A stretch of DNA of 64,000 bases from the NCBI RefSeq assembly GCF_004331265.1, contig NZ_SJOO01000005.1:1-64000 (forward strand), in the 5' to 3' direction. Source of the DNA: Enterobacter wuhouensis (GTDB lineage Bacteria; Pseudomonadota; Gammaproteobacteria; Enterobacterales; Enterobacteriaceae). The notes below the pieces were generated by a model. The model worked only from the letters and a program-made list of their open reading frames with translations. It did no database searches and was not told the DNA's origin. Both the position numbers and the translations under genes were made by a program. Numbering within the stretch: the first letter of the stretch is position 1; each line of letters starts with the position of its first letter. Shown in pieces: positions 22,254 through 32,653 of the stretch.

Positions 22254-23300
22254 TTAGCGTTTTACCGTCCAGCGTACGGTTTCACCTGCCAGGAAGGGGA
22301 TCAGCGTATCATCGGTCAGCGGAATGGATTCCACGACCTGACTCTCTTTACGCTCCAGCTCAATGAAGCCGTCATTCACCGGCAGCCCATAGAAGCGCGG
22401 GCCGTTAAGGGAGCAGAAGCCCTCGAAGTGCTGCAGCGCATCCATCTCTTCAAACACGGTCGCGTAGCTGGCAAGCGCGGTCGGGGCGTTGAAGCACCCT
22501 GCACAGCCGCAGCTTGCTTCTTTACGATGACGCGCGTGCGGGGCGGAGTCGGTGCCCAGGAACGCGCGAGAGAAACCGCTGGCAACCAGCTCGCGAAGGG
22601 CCTGCTGGTGGATATTGCGCTTGAGGATTGGCAGGCAATACAGGTGAGGGCGAACGCCGCCCACCAGCATGTGGTTGCGGTTAAACATCAGGTGCTGAGG
22701 CGTGATGGTCGCGGCGATCAGCTCGTTACCGTCGCGGACGTATTCAGCGGCATCTTTGGTGGTGATATGTTCAAACACCACCTTCAGCGCGGGCAGGCGC
22801 TGGCGTAAAGGTTCCATCACGGTTTCGATAAAACGGGCCTCACGATCGAAGATGTCAATCTCGGCGTGCGTGACTTCGCCGTGAACCAGCAGCGGCATAC
22901 CCAGCTTTTGCATGCGTTCAAGAACCGGCATGATGGCATCAATGCTGGTGACGCCGTGGCTGGAGTTTGTGGTGGCATTGGCCGGATAGAGCTTGGCTGC
23001 GGTAAACACGCCTTCGTTAAATCCGCGCTCCACCTCGTTCGGGTCGAGCGAGTCGGTCAGATAGCAGGTCATCAGCGGGGTAAAATCATGCCCGGCCGGA
23101 ACGGCATCAAGGATACGCTGACGGTAGGCGATAGCCGCATCGACGGTGGTGACTGGCGGAACCAGGTTTGGCATAACAATCGCGCGGCCATAAATTTCGC
23201 TGGTGTAGGGCACGACGGTTTTTAGCATATCGCCATCACGCAGATGGATATGCCAGTCGTCGGGGCGGCGGATTTTAAGAACCTGGGATTGTGCAGTCAT
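22254..23300 (-). CDS. pyrC: Dihydroorotase PyrC
   Basis: Zinc enzyme of de novo pyrimidine synthesis that interconverts carbamoyl aspartate and dihydroorotate. The start at 23300 gives 348 residues, the E. coli length; a start 18 codons upstream would lie inside the regulatory leader. Metal ligands are visible in [23 protein letters not shown] (carbamylated Lys), HGEVTH, FEHITT and LGTDSAPH. It is cytoplasmic. A PurR box and a CTP-sensing leader hairpin lie upstream. Confidence 0.97.
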   Translation of the reverse strand: MTAQSQVLKIRRPDDWHIHLRDGDMLKTVVPYTSEIYGRAIVMPNLVPPVTTVDAAIAYRQRILDAVPAGHDFTPLMTCYLTDSLDPNEVERGFNEGVFTAAKLYPANATTNSSHGVTSIDAIMPVLERMQKLGMPLLVHGEVTHAEIDIFDREARFIETVMEPLRQRLPALKVVFEHITTKDAAEYVRDGNELIAATITPQHLMFNRNHMLVGGVRPHLYCLPILKRNIHQQALRELVASGFSRAFLGTDSAPHARHRKEASCGCAGCFNAPTALASYATVFEEMDALQHFEGFCSLNGPRFYGLPVNDGFIELERKESQVVESIPLTDDTLIPFLAGETVRWTVKR

Positions 23301-23352
23301 GGAAGCTCCGGCTTGAGAGAGATCAGTCATAAGATGGCTGTTTTTGCCGGAC
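23301..23352 (-). promoter_or_regulatory. pyrC CTP-responsive leader hairpin
   Basis: On the minus strand the transcript start region GTCCGGC (23352-23346) can pair through CCGGC (23350-23346) with GCCGG (23312-23308), which holds the GGAG ribosome-binding site. In E. coli and Salmonella, high CTP makes transcription begin at the C, giving the hairpin and blocking translation. Low CTP shifts the start two bases downstream to G and the hairpin fails. A -10 TATGAT sits at 23358-23363. The arrangement is preserved here. Confidence 0.82.
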
Positions 23353-23363
23353 ACAAATCATAA

Positions 23364-23379
23364 GCGGAAACGTTTTCGT
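23364..23379 (-). promoter_or_regulatory. PurR operator of pyrC
   Basis: ACGAAAACGTTTCCGC on the minus strand matches the PurR consensus ANGCAAACGNTTNCNT at all but two defined positions. It overlaps the pyrC promoter just upstream of the -10. PurR repression of pyrC is known in E. coli. Confidence 0.75.
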
Positions 23380-23394
23380 TTGCACACATTTCTG

Positions 23395-23421
23395 TAAAAA
23401 AAAGGGCGCCCGTGCGCCCTT
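23395..23421 (-). terminator. Terminator of yceB
   Basis: On the minus strand AAGGGCGC pairs with GCGCCCTT (23402-23421) around a four-base loop and is followed by a T tract. It separates yceB from the pyrC promoter. Confidence 0.88.
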
Positions 23422-23425
23422 GAGG

Positions 23426-23986
23426 TTACTCGGTGAAGGGAATGATAATTTCTCCCGGCTTCACCTCTATCCCTTTTGCATATTTCTTCGCGAGCGCTTC
23501 ACCCTTGCTCTTGTCCTCACTCAGGACGTAGGCAGGCTGCTGGTTGAAGTAATTGCGCAGGGACTGATTCAGGTAGGGCATCAGGGTCTGCAGTACCGGC
23601 TTCATTTTATCCGGCGTCACGACCGCATCGACGATCTCCATTTCCTGGAGGAAAATAGCCCCTTTCTCTTTGTTGAAGACGGGCAGCGCTTTCAGCTTAA
23701 GCTTAATGTCCGCTTTTTGGTTGCCGAACAACGACGTCATATCCAGACGGGCATCCCCGGAAAGGGTCACTTTATTTGGCTCTTCGCGACCAATCTGGCT
23801 GGCAAGATTGCTGAGGACGATGTGCGCGTCGGCAAGGCCCGGCACGCCGATGTCTTTAGAAAAGTTGTTATGTTTTTCCAGCGCCTGATTAATTTCCTGT
23901 TCACTGACGGTGTATTGCGTAAGCTGATTACAGCCAACCAGCAGGCCGCTGACAATAAATGCCGCGGCAATGACAATCTTTTTCAT
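23426..23986 (-). CDS. yceB: DUF1439 lipoprotein YceB
   Basis: Predicted outer-membrane lipoprotein with a TULIP-like (tubular lipid-binding) fold; function unknown. The start at 23986 (MKKIVIAAAFIVSGLLVGC) gives 186 residues, as in E. coli; the ATG nine codons upstream is unneeded. The lipobox LLVGC gives Cys19. Conserved blocks include NQLTQYTVSEQEINQAL, HNNFSKDIGVPGLADAHI and GIEVKPGEIIIPFTE. Confidence 0.93.
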   Translation of the reverse strand: MKKIVIAAAFIVSGLLVGCNQLTQYTVSEQEINQALEKHNNFSKDIGVPGLADAHIVLSNLASQIGREEPNKVTLSGDARLDMTSLFGNQKADIKLKLKALPVFNKEKGAIFLQEMEIVDAVVTPDKMKPVLQTLMPYLNQSLRNYFNQQPAYVLSEDKSKGEALAKKYAKGIEVKPGEIIIPFTE

Positions 23987-23999
23987 GGTGTTCCTCAAC

Positions 24000-24028
24000 G
24001 AAAATCGGCGCATCTGTCCTGATGCGCC
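24000..24028 (-). terminator. Hairpin downstream of mdtH
   Basis: An 8-bp stem GGCGCATC (24007-24014) and GATGCGCC (24021-24028) lies between mdtH and yceB; on the minus strand it is followed by GATTTTC. A probable but imperfect terminator. Confidence 0.55.
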
Positions 24029-24108
24029 AGTATGTCAGCGTGAATTCGCATAAACCAGCAGAAAAAACTGATATTGAAGGTGGAAAAGCGTTCCGCCAGA
24101 GGGAAGGG

Positions 24109-25317
24109 CTACGCGCCGGGTTCGAGCATACCGCTCGACAGGCGTTTCGAACTGAACTGCCACCACAGGGCGACGAGCGTGATAAAGCCCACCGCGCCGA
24201 GCATCATCCACGGGAGTTCCGGCTGGCTTAGCGCTTTACCGGCATCGAACAGCCAGCCGCCGCCGGTATAGCCCAGCGCGCCGCCCAGGGCCAGCCCCAG
24301 CCGGCTGAAGCCCATGTAGCTGCCGCGAGCGCGGGCGTCCGCCAGCGAGGCACTCAGCGTTTCACGTGCCGGCTCGGCAATAATTGAACCGATATAGAAG
24401 GTGCAAATCAGCATGAACAGCTGCTGCAGCGAATTGACCAGGCCGATAGGCATCATGCTCAGCGTCATCAGCAGAAGTCCGGCCATCAGGCGATGCTCCA
24501 GGCGAAAGCGCCGTTCGCTCCAGCGGGCAATCGGATAGAGCAGCGTCAGGGAAAGAGAGGCTTCGATGGCGTACATCCATTTAACGGCGGCAGGCGTGCC
24601 CGCGATGTCGTTAACCATGATGGGCAGCATCAGCATGACCTGGACGGCCAGCATGTAGTAGCCCGTCAGGGTCAGCACATAGGTGACAAATCGCCTGTCG
24701 CGCAGCACGCGGCCCAGACCTTCGCGCACCGGCGCTTTGACCGTCGACAGTTTCCAGGCTGGCAGATACAGGCCGTTAAACAGCGCGCACAGCATAAAGA
24801 GCACGGCGCCGGTCGCACAGACCAGGCGGAAGTCATACTGCAGCAGCCAGCTTCCCAGCAGGGCGCCAATCACCGCGCCGGCGCTGTCCTGCATCATCAG
24901 AATTGAGAAGAAGCGACCCCGGTGCTGCGGGCGAATTAATTTCACCACCAGCGCGGTGCGCGGTGGATCGAAGAGCGTGCCGCCAATCCCGGAGAGGAAA
25001 CAGGAGAACCACAGCAGCCAGGGCTCATGGGCGACCGCCATCGTGGCAAACCCAGCCGCGCGCAACAGCATGCCGGTGACGATCATCGGCTTAGCGCCGA
25101 ACCGGTCAGCAATGGCCCCGCCAAAGACGCCCAGCCCCTGCTGGACAAACTGGCGTAGCCCCAGCGCAATACCCACCATCAGGGCAGCCCAGCCCATCTG
25201 ATCGACAAAGCGAATCGAGATAAGCGGAAACACGACAAAGAAGCCGAGCACGACCAGCATGTTATCGACTAGCAGGAAATATTTACCCAGGCTCCTGGCC
25301 TGTGATACGCGGGACAT
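24109..25317 (-). CDS. mdtH: MFS transporter MdtH
   Basis: Twelve-helix DHA1-family exporter linked in E. coli to quinolone resistance on overexpression. It has 402 residues, as in E. coli. The N-terminus [39 protein letters not shown], motif A-like [15 protein letters not shown] near residue 70 and helix-5 [14 protein letters not shown] are clear. It is monocistronic and diverges from rimJ. Confidence 0.93.
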   Translation of the reverse strand: MSRVSQARSLGKYFLLVDNMLVVLGFFVVFPLISIRFVDQMGWAALMVGIALGLRQFVQQGLGVFGGAIADRFGAKPMIVTGMLLRAAGFATMAVAHEPWLLWFSCFLSGIGGTLFDPPRTALVVKLIRPQHRGRFFSILMMQDSAGAVIGALLGSWLLQYDFRLVCATGAVLFMLCALFNGLYLPAWKLSTVKAPVREGLGRVLRDRRFVTYVLTLTGYYMLAVQVMLMLPIMVNDIAGTPAAVKWMYAIEASLSLTLLYPIARWSERRFRLEHRLMAGLLLMTLSMMPIGLVNSLQQLFMLICTFYIGSIIAEPARETLSASLADARARGSYMGFSRLGLALGGALGYTGGGWLFDAGKALSQPELPWMMLGAVGFITLVALWWQFSSKRLSSGMLEPGA

Positions 25318-25481
25318 TTTCCCTCCAGGGAAAATAAGAAGGTGAGCACGCTAACATTCTGCGGTGTCGCCGCGCGTTTTCCCACCCCTCCCCGTGACAA
25401 TATTTTTTTATCAAAAGAGGGCTTTGATTGAGAGTTCTCATCGAAAAATGTGAAATGAGGTCAAAATGGTATGTCACTGTT

Positions 25482-25510
25482 TTCACAGACGGCACGGGCG
25501 CAGGTATAGT
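25482..25510 (+). promoter_or_regulatory. Sigma-70 promoter of rimJ
   Basis: A -35 TTCACA (25482-25487) and a -10 TATAGT (25505-25510) are separated by exactly 17 bases, each with one mismatch to consensus. They lie 45 bp before the rimJ start. Confidence 0.7.
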
Positions 25511-25555
25511 AAAGCTAATCGGGTAGAACAGAAGTAACGGGAAGGAGTGGTATCG

Positions 25556-26140
25556 ATGTTTGGCTATCGCAGTAACGTGCCAAAAGTGCGTCTGATAACG
25601 GACAGGCTGGTCGTTCGTCTGGTGCACGAGCGTGATGCCTGGCGTCTGGCGGATTATTACGCCGAGAATCGCCAGTTTTTAAAACCCTGGGAACCCGTTC
25701 GTGACGAGAGCCATTGCTACCCGTCAGGCTGGCAGGCGCGCCTGGGGATGATCGCGGAATTTCATAAACAAGGCAGCGCATTCTATTTTGCGCTCCTGGA
25801 CCCGGACGAAAAAGAGATTGTCGGCATCGCCAATTTTTCTAACGTGGTGCGCGGATCGTTCCACGCCTGCTACCTCGGCTACTCCATCGGCCAAAAGTGG
25901 CAAGGGCAGGGGCTGATGTTTGAGGCGCTGACGGCGGCCATCCGCTATATGCAGCGCACGCAGCATATCCATCGCATTATGGCGAACTACATGCCGCATA
26001 ATAATCGCAGCGGGGATCTGCTGGCACGATTAGGGTTCGAGAAAGAGGGATATGCCAAAGACTACCTGTTAATTGACGGCGAGTGGCGCGATCACGTCCT
26101 CACGGCATTAACCACCCCGGACTGGACCGCTGGTCGTTAA
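25556..26140 (+). CDS. rimJ: Ribosomal protein S5 N-acetyltransferase RimJ
   Basis: GNAT-family enzyme that acetylates the N-terminal Ala of ribosomal protein S5; in E. coli it also helps 30S maturation. The start at 25556 follows AAGGAG with 8-base spacing and gives 194 residues, as in E. coli; the GTG at 25547 overlaps that site. The acetyl-CoA-binding block [22 protein letters not shown] lies near residue 105, and [16 protein letters not shown] follows. yceH starts nine bases later, suggesting one transcript. Confidence 0.95.
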   Translation: MFGYRSNVPKVRLITDRLVVRLVHERDAWRLADYYAENRQFLKPWEPVRDESHCYPSGWQARLGMIAEFHKQGSAFYFALLDPDEKEIVGIANFSNVVRGSFHACYLGYSIGQKWQGQGLMFEALTAAIRYMQRTQHIHRIMANYMPHNNRSGDLLARLGFEKEGYAKDYLLIDGEWRDHVLTALTTPDWTAGR

Positions 26141-26149
26141 GGAGCAAAG

Positions 26150-26800
26150 ATGAAATATCAGTTAGACGGTACGGAAGCGCGCGTTATCGGGTGCTTGCTG
26201 GAAAAACAGGTCACGACGCCAGAGCAGTACCCGCTCTCTGTCAACGCGGTGACGATGGCCTGTAACCAAAAGACCAACCGCGAGCCGGTGATGAACCTTA
26301 GCGAGCATGAGGTTCAGGACGTGCTGGATGCGCTGGTCAAGCGCCACTATCTGCGCACCGTCAGCGGCTTCGGCAATCGCGTCACCAAATACGAACAGCG
26401 CTTTTGTAACTCCGAGTTTGGCGACCTCAAGCTGAGCGGTGCGGAAGTGGCGGTGATTACCACGCTGCTGCTGCGCGGGGCGCAAACCCCGGGCGAGCTG
26501 CGGACGCGCGCGTCCCGCATGCATGAATTTAGCGATATGCAGGAGGTTGAGCAGACGCTTGACGGGCTGGCTACGCGTGAGGATGGCCCGTACGTGGTGC
26601 GGCTGGCGCGCGAGCCGGGCAAGCGGGAAAGCCGCTATATGCACCTGTTTAGCGGTGACGTTGATACGTCACCCGTCGCGATCGAATCCGATTCCTCCGC
26701 GAACAATGAAGGCCTGGCGGCGCGCGTGGAGGCGCTGGAGGAAGAGGTGGCCGGGCTGAAGCAGCGCCTGGATGCATTGCTGGCACATCTGGGAGAGTAA
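26150..26800 (+). CDS. yceH: DUF480 winged-helix protein YceH
   Basis: Cytoplasmic protein of 216 residues (E. coli 215) with two winged-helix domains. [26 protein letters not shown] opens the first; [26 protein letters not shown] opens the second. A C-terminal coiled coil ([25 protein letters not shown]) suggests dimer formation. Its target is unknown. It sits between rimJ and mviM, two bases before the latter. Confidence 0.93.
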   Translation: MKYQLDGTEARVIGCLLEKQVTTPEQYPLSVNAVTMACNQKTNREPVMNLSEHEVQDVLDALVKRHYLRTVSGFGNRVTKYEQRFCNSEFGDLKLSGAEVAVITTLLLRGAQTPGELRTRASRMHEFSDMQEVEQTLDGLATREDGPYVVRLAREPGKRESRYMHLFSGDVDTSPVAIESDSSANNEGLAARVEALEEEVAGLKQRLDALLAHLGE

Positions 26801-26802
26801 CG

Positions 26803-27726
26803 TTGAAAAAATTACGTGTAGGCGTGGTGGGGCTGGGCGGCATTGCGCAGAAGGCCTGGCTGCCCGTATTAGGGGCTGCGACGGACTGGATCCTGCAGGG
26901 CGCATGGTCACCCTCGCGCGAAAAAGCCGAGCGCATCTGCGAAAGCTGGCGGATACCCTATGCCAGCTCGCTGTTGGATTTAGCGCGCGACTGCGATGCG
27001 GTGTTTGTTCATACCTCAACCGCAACGCACTACCAGGTCGTGAGCGAGCTGCTGAACGCGGGCGTTCACGTCTGCGTGGATAAACCCCTTGCCGAAAACC
27101 TTCAGGACGCCGAGCGCCTGATTGAGCTGGCGGCACGTAAAAACCTGACGCTGATGGTGGGCTTCAACCGACGATTTGCCCCGCTCTATCAGCAGCTCAA
27201 AGCGCAGTCCGCCACTATTGCCTCGCTGCGTATGGATAAACACCGTACGGACAGCATTGGGCCAAACGATTTACGCTTTACGCTGCTGGACGATTACCTG
27301 CACGTGGTGGACACGGCGCTGTGGCTGACCAACGGAAACGCTCAGTTGCAAAGTGGTATCCTGCGGACGAATGACGAAGGTGAGATGGTCTATGCCGAAC
27401 ATCACTTTGCCGTCGAGCATCTGCAGGTGACCACCAGCATGCATCGCCGCGCGGGCAGCCAGCGCGAATCTGTCCAGGCCGTTACCGACGGTGCGCTTTA
27501 TGACATCATCGATATGCGAGAATGGCGGGAGGAGAAGGGTAACGGCGTGGTTGCGCTGCCGGTGCCCGGCTGGCAGAGCACGCTGGAGCAGCGCGGTTTT
27601 GCCGGTTGCGCCCGTCATTTTATTGGCTGCGTACAAAATCAGACGGTTCCTGAAACCGCCGGCGAACAGGCGGTTATGGCGCAGCGCATTGTGGAAAAAC
27701 TCTGGCGCGATGCCATGAGCGAATAA
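26803..27726 (+). CDS. mviM: Gfo/Idh/MocA-family oxidoreductase MviM
   Basis: Predicted NAD(P)-dependent oxidoreductase of unknown substrate, 307 residues as in E. coli. It begins at a TTG codon at 26803 after GGGAGAG; no ATG is nearby. The N-terminal Rossmann fold has GVVGLGGIAQKAWLP near residue 10. DKPLAENLQDAERL near residue 95 carries the family EKP-like catalytic Lys, and HVVDTALWL holds the His. The mvi name reflects an old virulence screen; murJ follows after 129 bp. Confidence 0.93.
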   Translation: MKKLRVGVVGLGGIAQKAWLPVLGAATDWILQGAWSPSREKAERICESWRIPYASSLLDLARDCDAVFVHTSTATHYQVVSELLNAGVHVCVDKPLAENLQDAERLIELAARKNLTLMVGFNRRFAPLYQQLKAQSATIASLRMDKHRTDSIGPNDLRFTLLDDYLHVVDTALWLTNGNAQLQSGILRTNDEGEMVYAEHHFAVEHLQVTTSMHRRAGSQRESVQAVTDGALYDIIDMREWREEKGNGVVALPVPGWQSTLEQRGFAGCARHFIGCVQNQTVPETAGEQAVMAQRIVEKLWRDAMSE

Positions 27727-27771
27727 CCCGCTGTAACATCTGCGGATAGTAATTCGTTGAAATCCGGTTAG

Positions 27772-29391
<1,620 letters not shown>

Positions 29392-29396
29392 ACACA

Positions 29397-29425
29397 AAAG
29401 GGGAGTCCACCCTGAGGTGCTCCCC
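29397..29425 (-). terminator. Hairpin downstream of flgN, between murJ and flgN
   Basis: GGGGA...TCCCC with an inner CACC/GGTG pairing forms a bulged stem at about 29401-29425. On the minus strand it is followed by TTTTGTGTTT, fitting a flgN terminator. Confidence 0.55.
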
Positions 29426-29449
29426 GCTGCATGATGTGACGCAGAGGCG

Positions 29450-29875
29450 TCAAATCGAAATCTTTTTCCCGCCGGTCACGCGCGCCGTGGCGGTCTGACC
29501 ATCCGCCCCGTACAGTCCCGTTTCTTTATGCGGTTTTAAAACCTCAAGCGCCTGCTGGTTACGCACTATCTGACCTTCAAGAAGCCAGCCGTTGTGCTGG
29601 TTGAGATCGCGCAGGTGCTGGGTTTTTTCTGTAATCGTCTGCCAGCGTTCAACAATCTCATCATTTGCGCTGCGCTTGGGATCTTGCTCAGCGCGACGCT
29701 GCTGCTCCAGATAGTCCAGCGTTGCCAGAAGCGAACTTTTGTCTTCAGTAATGCGTTGCAGCGCGCTGCCGTTAACCTGACCGGAAGACAGGTGCTGCTG
29801 TTCCGCATCCATTACGGTTTTCAGGTCGTTCAGAACAACCGTCATTTGATCCAGTATTTCTGACAGTCGACTCAT
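29450..29875 (-). CDS. flgN: Flagellar export chaperone FlgN
   Basis: Cytoplasmic chaperone for the hook-filament junction proteins FlgK and FlgL. It has 141 residues (E. coli 138), helical throughout. MSRLSEILDQMTVVLNDLKTVMDAEQ opens it and LNQHNGWLLEGQIVRNQQALEVLKP is the conserved substrate-binding helix. It is the last gene of the flgAMN operon and lies four bases after flgM. Confidence 0.95.
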   Translation of the reverse strand: MSRLSEILDQMTVVLNDLKTVMDAEQQHLSSGQVNGSALQRITEDKSSLLATLDYLEQQRRAEQDPKRSANDEIVERWQTITEKTQHLRDLNQHNGWLLEGQIVRNQQALEVLKPHKETGLYGADGQTATARVTGGKKISI

Positions 29876-29879
29876 ACCG

Positions 29880-30173
29880 TTAGTTACTCTGTAAGAAACT
29901 CTGCGCGTCCTGAATCAGCGCGTCAGCGATTTTGCTGGTATCCATTTTCAGCTCACCGTTACGAATAGCCGTCTTCAGCTGTTCAACACGTTCCATGTTG
30001 ATATCGCCGCTTCCCGGCTGCATCAGTTTTGCCTGGGCATCGCTCAGGGTGACGCTGGTGCTGTTCGCGGTGGTCGGTTTTTCCAGACGCGTTTTCTGCG
30101 GCGTAGCGTCATTCGTTTCGCGAGGTTGTACAGTGCTTACCGGCTTCAGGGCTGATGTACGATCAATGCTCAT
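29880..30173 (-). CDS. flgM: Anti-sigma factor FlgM
   Basis: Holds the flagellar sigma factor FliA inactive until the hook is finished, then is exported through the hook. It has 97 residues, as in E. coli. The N-terminal half is disordered in type ([18 protein letters not shown]), and the C-terminal half carries the FliA-binding helices ([30 protein letters not shown]). A FliA promoter lies directly upstream in addition to the flgA promoter. Confidence 0.95.
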   Translation of the reverse strand: MSIDRTSALKPVSTVQPRETNDATPQKTRLEKPTTANSTSVTLSDAQAKLMQPGSGDINMERVEQLKTAIRNGELKMDTSKIADALIQDAQSFLQSN

Positions 30174-30233
30174 ATTATTGTCCTCATCGAGGGTTCGCGG
30201 CGTTTGCGCCTGACATCATCATTAGTTGAATAT

Positions 30234-30260
30234 TTATCGGCAGCCGTCACGAAATCTTTA
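30234..30260 (-). promoter_or_regulatory. FliA (sigma-28) promoter of flgMN
   Basis: On the minus strand TAAAGATT, 11 bases, then GCCGATAA: the -35 differs from the TAAAGTTT consensus at one base and the -10 is perfect. It lies between flgA and flgM. Confidence 0.9.
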
Positions 30261-30266
30261 AAAAGA

Positions 30267-30926
30267 TTATAGGTTAATCAGAATATTCCCATCAGAATCG
30301 ACCGTCCCGCTCACCACCTGGCCTGAGGACATTCTGACTCGGGCATTTTGCGCCACGGCGGCGTTATTTAACGCCTTCCCTTCACTGTTAATACTAAAGC
30401 CGTCACCGTTGGCCACCACCATCACCTGCTGTCCTGCTTTTACGCGCCATGCCTGACGAAGCATCGTGAGCTGTATCGGCTGGCCTGGCGCCACATCGCG
30501 CAGGCTTACGGCCTCCTGCGCCTGATTAATATCAAGCATTGTCCTCGGCGGAAGCTGGTCAAGACGTCCACGCTTCAGCGTGACGCTGTTGGCCTGCAGC
30601 AGGGTGCCGCGCGCGATAGGGACGGCCGCGACAACATAATTGCCCGTCGCCTGAACCACAACCTGCAAATAGCGTTTTTCATTGGCGCAGCGCGCGAGCA
30701 CGTTCACGTTGCCCCATAGCTTTGTCGTGCCCGTCACGTTGAACGATGGCTGCTCGCAGGACGGATACAGGTTAGGCGGCGTGCGAACGGCCACGCTGAC
30801 GTCATCGCTAAATCCTGCCAGCTGCTGAGCAAAAAAGGTCGTCAGCCGATCCTGTAAATTTTCCGCCTCAACCAGGGGACTTAACAGTAAGAGGGTTGCC
30901 GCCAGGCCACTTTTCAACGTCCGCAT
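30267..30926 (-). CDS. flgA: Flagellar P-ring assembly protein FlgA
   Basis: Periplasmic chaperone for P-ring assembly from FlgI. The start at 30926 gives 219 residues, the E. coli length; a GTG four codons upstream is the alternative. A signal peptide ends LVEA. The SAF domain region AVPIARGTLLQANSVTLKRGRLDQLP and the C-terminal NAAVAQNARVRMSSGQVVSGTVDSDGNI are conserved. It diverges from flgB across a shared FlhD4C2 box. Confidence 0.94.
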   Translation of the reverse strand: MRTLKSGLAATLLLLSPLVEAENLQDRLTTFFAQQLAGFSDDVSVAVRTPPNLYPSCEQPSFNVTGTTKLWGNVNVLARCANEKRYLQVVVQATGNYVVAAVPIARGTLLQANSVTLKRGRLDQLPPRTMLDINQAQEAVSLRDVAPGQPIQLTMLRQAWRVKAGQQVMVVANGDGFSINSEGKALNNAAVAQNARVRMSSGQVVSGTVDSDGNILINL

Positions 30927-30982
30927 CGCAGGTTCCACCGTTTTCAGAATTGAGAGGATTTTACCTGCAGTGGTTTTGCATC

Positions 30983-31020
30983 AACGGAATAAATAGCGAC
31001 GCATTTTGCGCTTATTCCGT
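30983..31020. promoter_or_regulatory. FlhD4C2 box between flgA and flgB
   Basis: AACGGAATAAATAGCG (30983-30998), a 10-base spacer, and the inverted half CGCTTATTCCGT (31009-31020). This fits the FlhD4C2 target: two imperfect inverted 16-17-base halves with 10-11-base spacing. It lies midway between flgA and flgB and should drive both class 2 operons. Confidence 0.85.
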
Positions 31021-31083
31021 CGATAAGGGAGACGGCATGAGATTTAAGCTGTGAACTGAAATTTTCCCATCAGCGGAGGAGAC

Positions 31084-31500
31084 ATGCTCGATAAACTCGA
31101 CGCCGCGCTACGTTTTCAGCAGGAAGCGCTCAATTTGCGCGCCCAGCGGCAGGAGATTTTAGCTGCCAATATCGCTAACGCGGATACCCCCGGGTTTCAG
31201 GCGCGCGATATTGATTTTTCCAGTGAACTTAAAAAAGTGATGGAGCGTGGACGTGCCGAAGGAACGGGTGTCGCACTTGCACTGACGTCCTCACGCCATA
31301 TTCCCGCACAGGCGATGACCGCCCCAACGACCGACCTGCTTTACCGCATTCCCGACCAGCCATCGCTTGACGGTAACACCGTTGACATGGATCGGGAGCG
31401 TACACAATTTGCCGATAACAGCCTGCAGTACCAGACGGGGCTGACCCTGTTGGGTGGACAAATTAAAGGCATGATGAGCGTCCTTCAGGGGGGCAACTAA
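31084..31500 (+). CDS. flgB: Flagellar proximal rod protein FlgB
   Basis: First gene of flgBCDEFGHIJ. FlgB, 138 residues as in E. coli, forms part of the proximal rod in the periplasm and is exported by the flagellar type III system without a signal peptide. The rod motif [21 protein letters not shown] lies near residue 25 and the C-terminal helix ends the protein. GGAGGAG just before the ATG is a strong ribosome-binding site. Confidence 0.96.
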   Translation: MLDKLDAALRFQQEALNLRAQRQEILAANIANADTPGFQARDIDFSSELKKVMERGRAEGTGVALALTSSRHIPAQAMTAPTTDLLYRIPDQPSLDGNTVDMDRERTQFADNSLQYQTGLTLLGGQIKGMMSVLQGGN

Positions 31501-31503
31501 TCG

Positions 31504-31908
31504 ATGGCTTTGCTGAATATTTTTGATATTGCCGGTTCGGCGCTAACCGCACAGTCCAAACGTCTGAACGTGGCCGCCAGTAACCTGGCCAACGCCGACA
31601 GCGTGACCGGGCCAGACGGACAGCCGTATCGCGCGAAACAGGTGGTCTTTCAGGTCGATGCTGCGCCGGGCGCGGCGACGGGCGGCGTGAAAGTCTCTGA
31701 CGTGGTAGAGAGCCAGGCGCCAGACAAGCTGGTGTATGAACCCGGTAACCCCCTCGCGGATGCCAGTGGTTACGTCAAGATGCCTAACGTGGACGTGGTG
31801 GGCGAGATGGTGAACTCCATGTCGGCTTCACGGAGCTACCAGGCCAACGTCGAAGTGCTTAATACCGTGAAGAGCATGATGCTCAAAACTCTCACTCTCG
31901 GCCAGTAA
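31504..31908 (+). CDS. flgC: Flagellar proximal rod protein FlgC
   Basis: A 134-residue rod subunit, the E. coli length, three bases after flgB. The flagellar rod signature [14 protein letters not shown] lies near residue 20. The C-terminal block [33 protein letters not shown] is the conserved helix packing the rod. No signal peptide; exported by the flagellar system. Confidence 0.96.
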   Translation: MALLNIFDIAGSALTAQSKRLNVAASNLANADSVTGPDGQPYRAKQVVFQVDAAPGAATGGVKVSDVVESQAPDKLVYEPGNPLADASGYVKMPNVDVVGEMVNSMSASRSYQANVEVLNTVKSMMLKTLTLGQ

Positions 31909-31919
31909 AGGAGACACGC

Positions 31920-32627
31920 ATGTCCATCGCCGTGAATATGAATGATACGACCAGCTCGGGCGTATCCGGCACAAGTTCGACGGGCTCCAGCTCCCTGACG
32001 GGCAGCAGCGCTAACGACCTGCAAAGCAGCTTCCTCACGCTGCTGGTGGCGCAGTTGAAGAACCAGGACCCCACCAACCCGATGCAAAACAACGAGCTGA
32101 CCACGCAGCTTGCGCAGATCAGCACCGTGAGCGGCATCGAGAAGCTCAATACCACCCTGGGCTCCGTCTCCGGCCAAATCGACAGCAGCCAGTCTCTGCA
32201 GGCCGCCAACCTGATTGGCCACGGCGTGATGATCCCGGGTACCACCGTACTTGCCGGCAGCAGTACCACCGACGGCACGACCACCACCTCAACAACGCCA
32301 TTTGGCGTTGAGCTGCAGCAGGCGGCGGATAAAGTGACCGCGACGATCACCGATTCCACCGGTGCGGTCGTGCGCACCATCGATATCGGTGGGCTGAGCG
32401 CGGGCGTTCATACCTTTACCTGGGATGGCAGCATGACCGACGGCACCACGGCGCCGAACGGTTCCTACAAGGTTGCGATCAGCGCCAGCAACGGCACCAC
32501 GCAGCTGGTGGCGCAACCGCTGCAGTTTGGCCTGGTGCAGGGCGTGATTAAAAGCAGCGACGGCAGCAAGCTGGATTTGGGTACTTCCGGTACCACCACA
32601 CTCGACGAAGTTCGGCAGATTATCTAA
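31920..32627 (+). CDS. flgD: Hook capping protein FlgD
   Basis: Forms the scaffold cap on which hook protein FlgE polymerises and is lost when the hook is done. It has 235 residues. The conserved N-terminal DLQSSFLTLLVAQLKNQDPTNPMQNNELTTQLAQ lies near residue 35, followed by Tudor-like and fibronectin-like domains (GVHTFTWDGSMTDGTTAPNGSY). The Ser/Thr-rich first 30 residues hold the export signal. Confidence 0.95.
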   Translation: MSIAVNMNDTTSSGVSGTSSTGSSSLTGSSANDLQSSFLTLLVAQLKNQDPTNPMQNNELTTQLAQISTVSGIEKLNTTLGSVSGQIDSSQSLQAANLIGHGVMIPGTTVLAGSSTTDGTTTTSTTPFGVELQQAADKVTATITDSTGAVVRTIDIGGLSAGVHTFTWDGSMTDGTTAPNGSYKVAISASNGTTQLVAQPLQFGLVQGVIKSSDGSKLDLGTSGTTTLDEVRQII

Positions 32628-32653
32628 GCCTTTACACTTATCAGGAGTAAGTC

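Noticed and set aside
31019..31026. GTCGATAA before flgB as a FliA -10
   Set aside because: No acceptable -35 lies 11 bases upstream, and flgB is a class 2 gene; the bases belong to the FlhD4C2 box.
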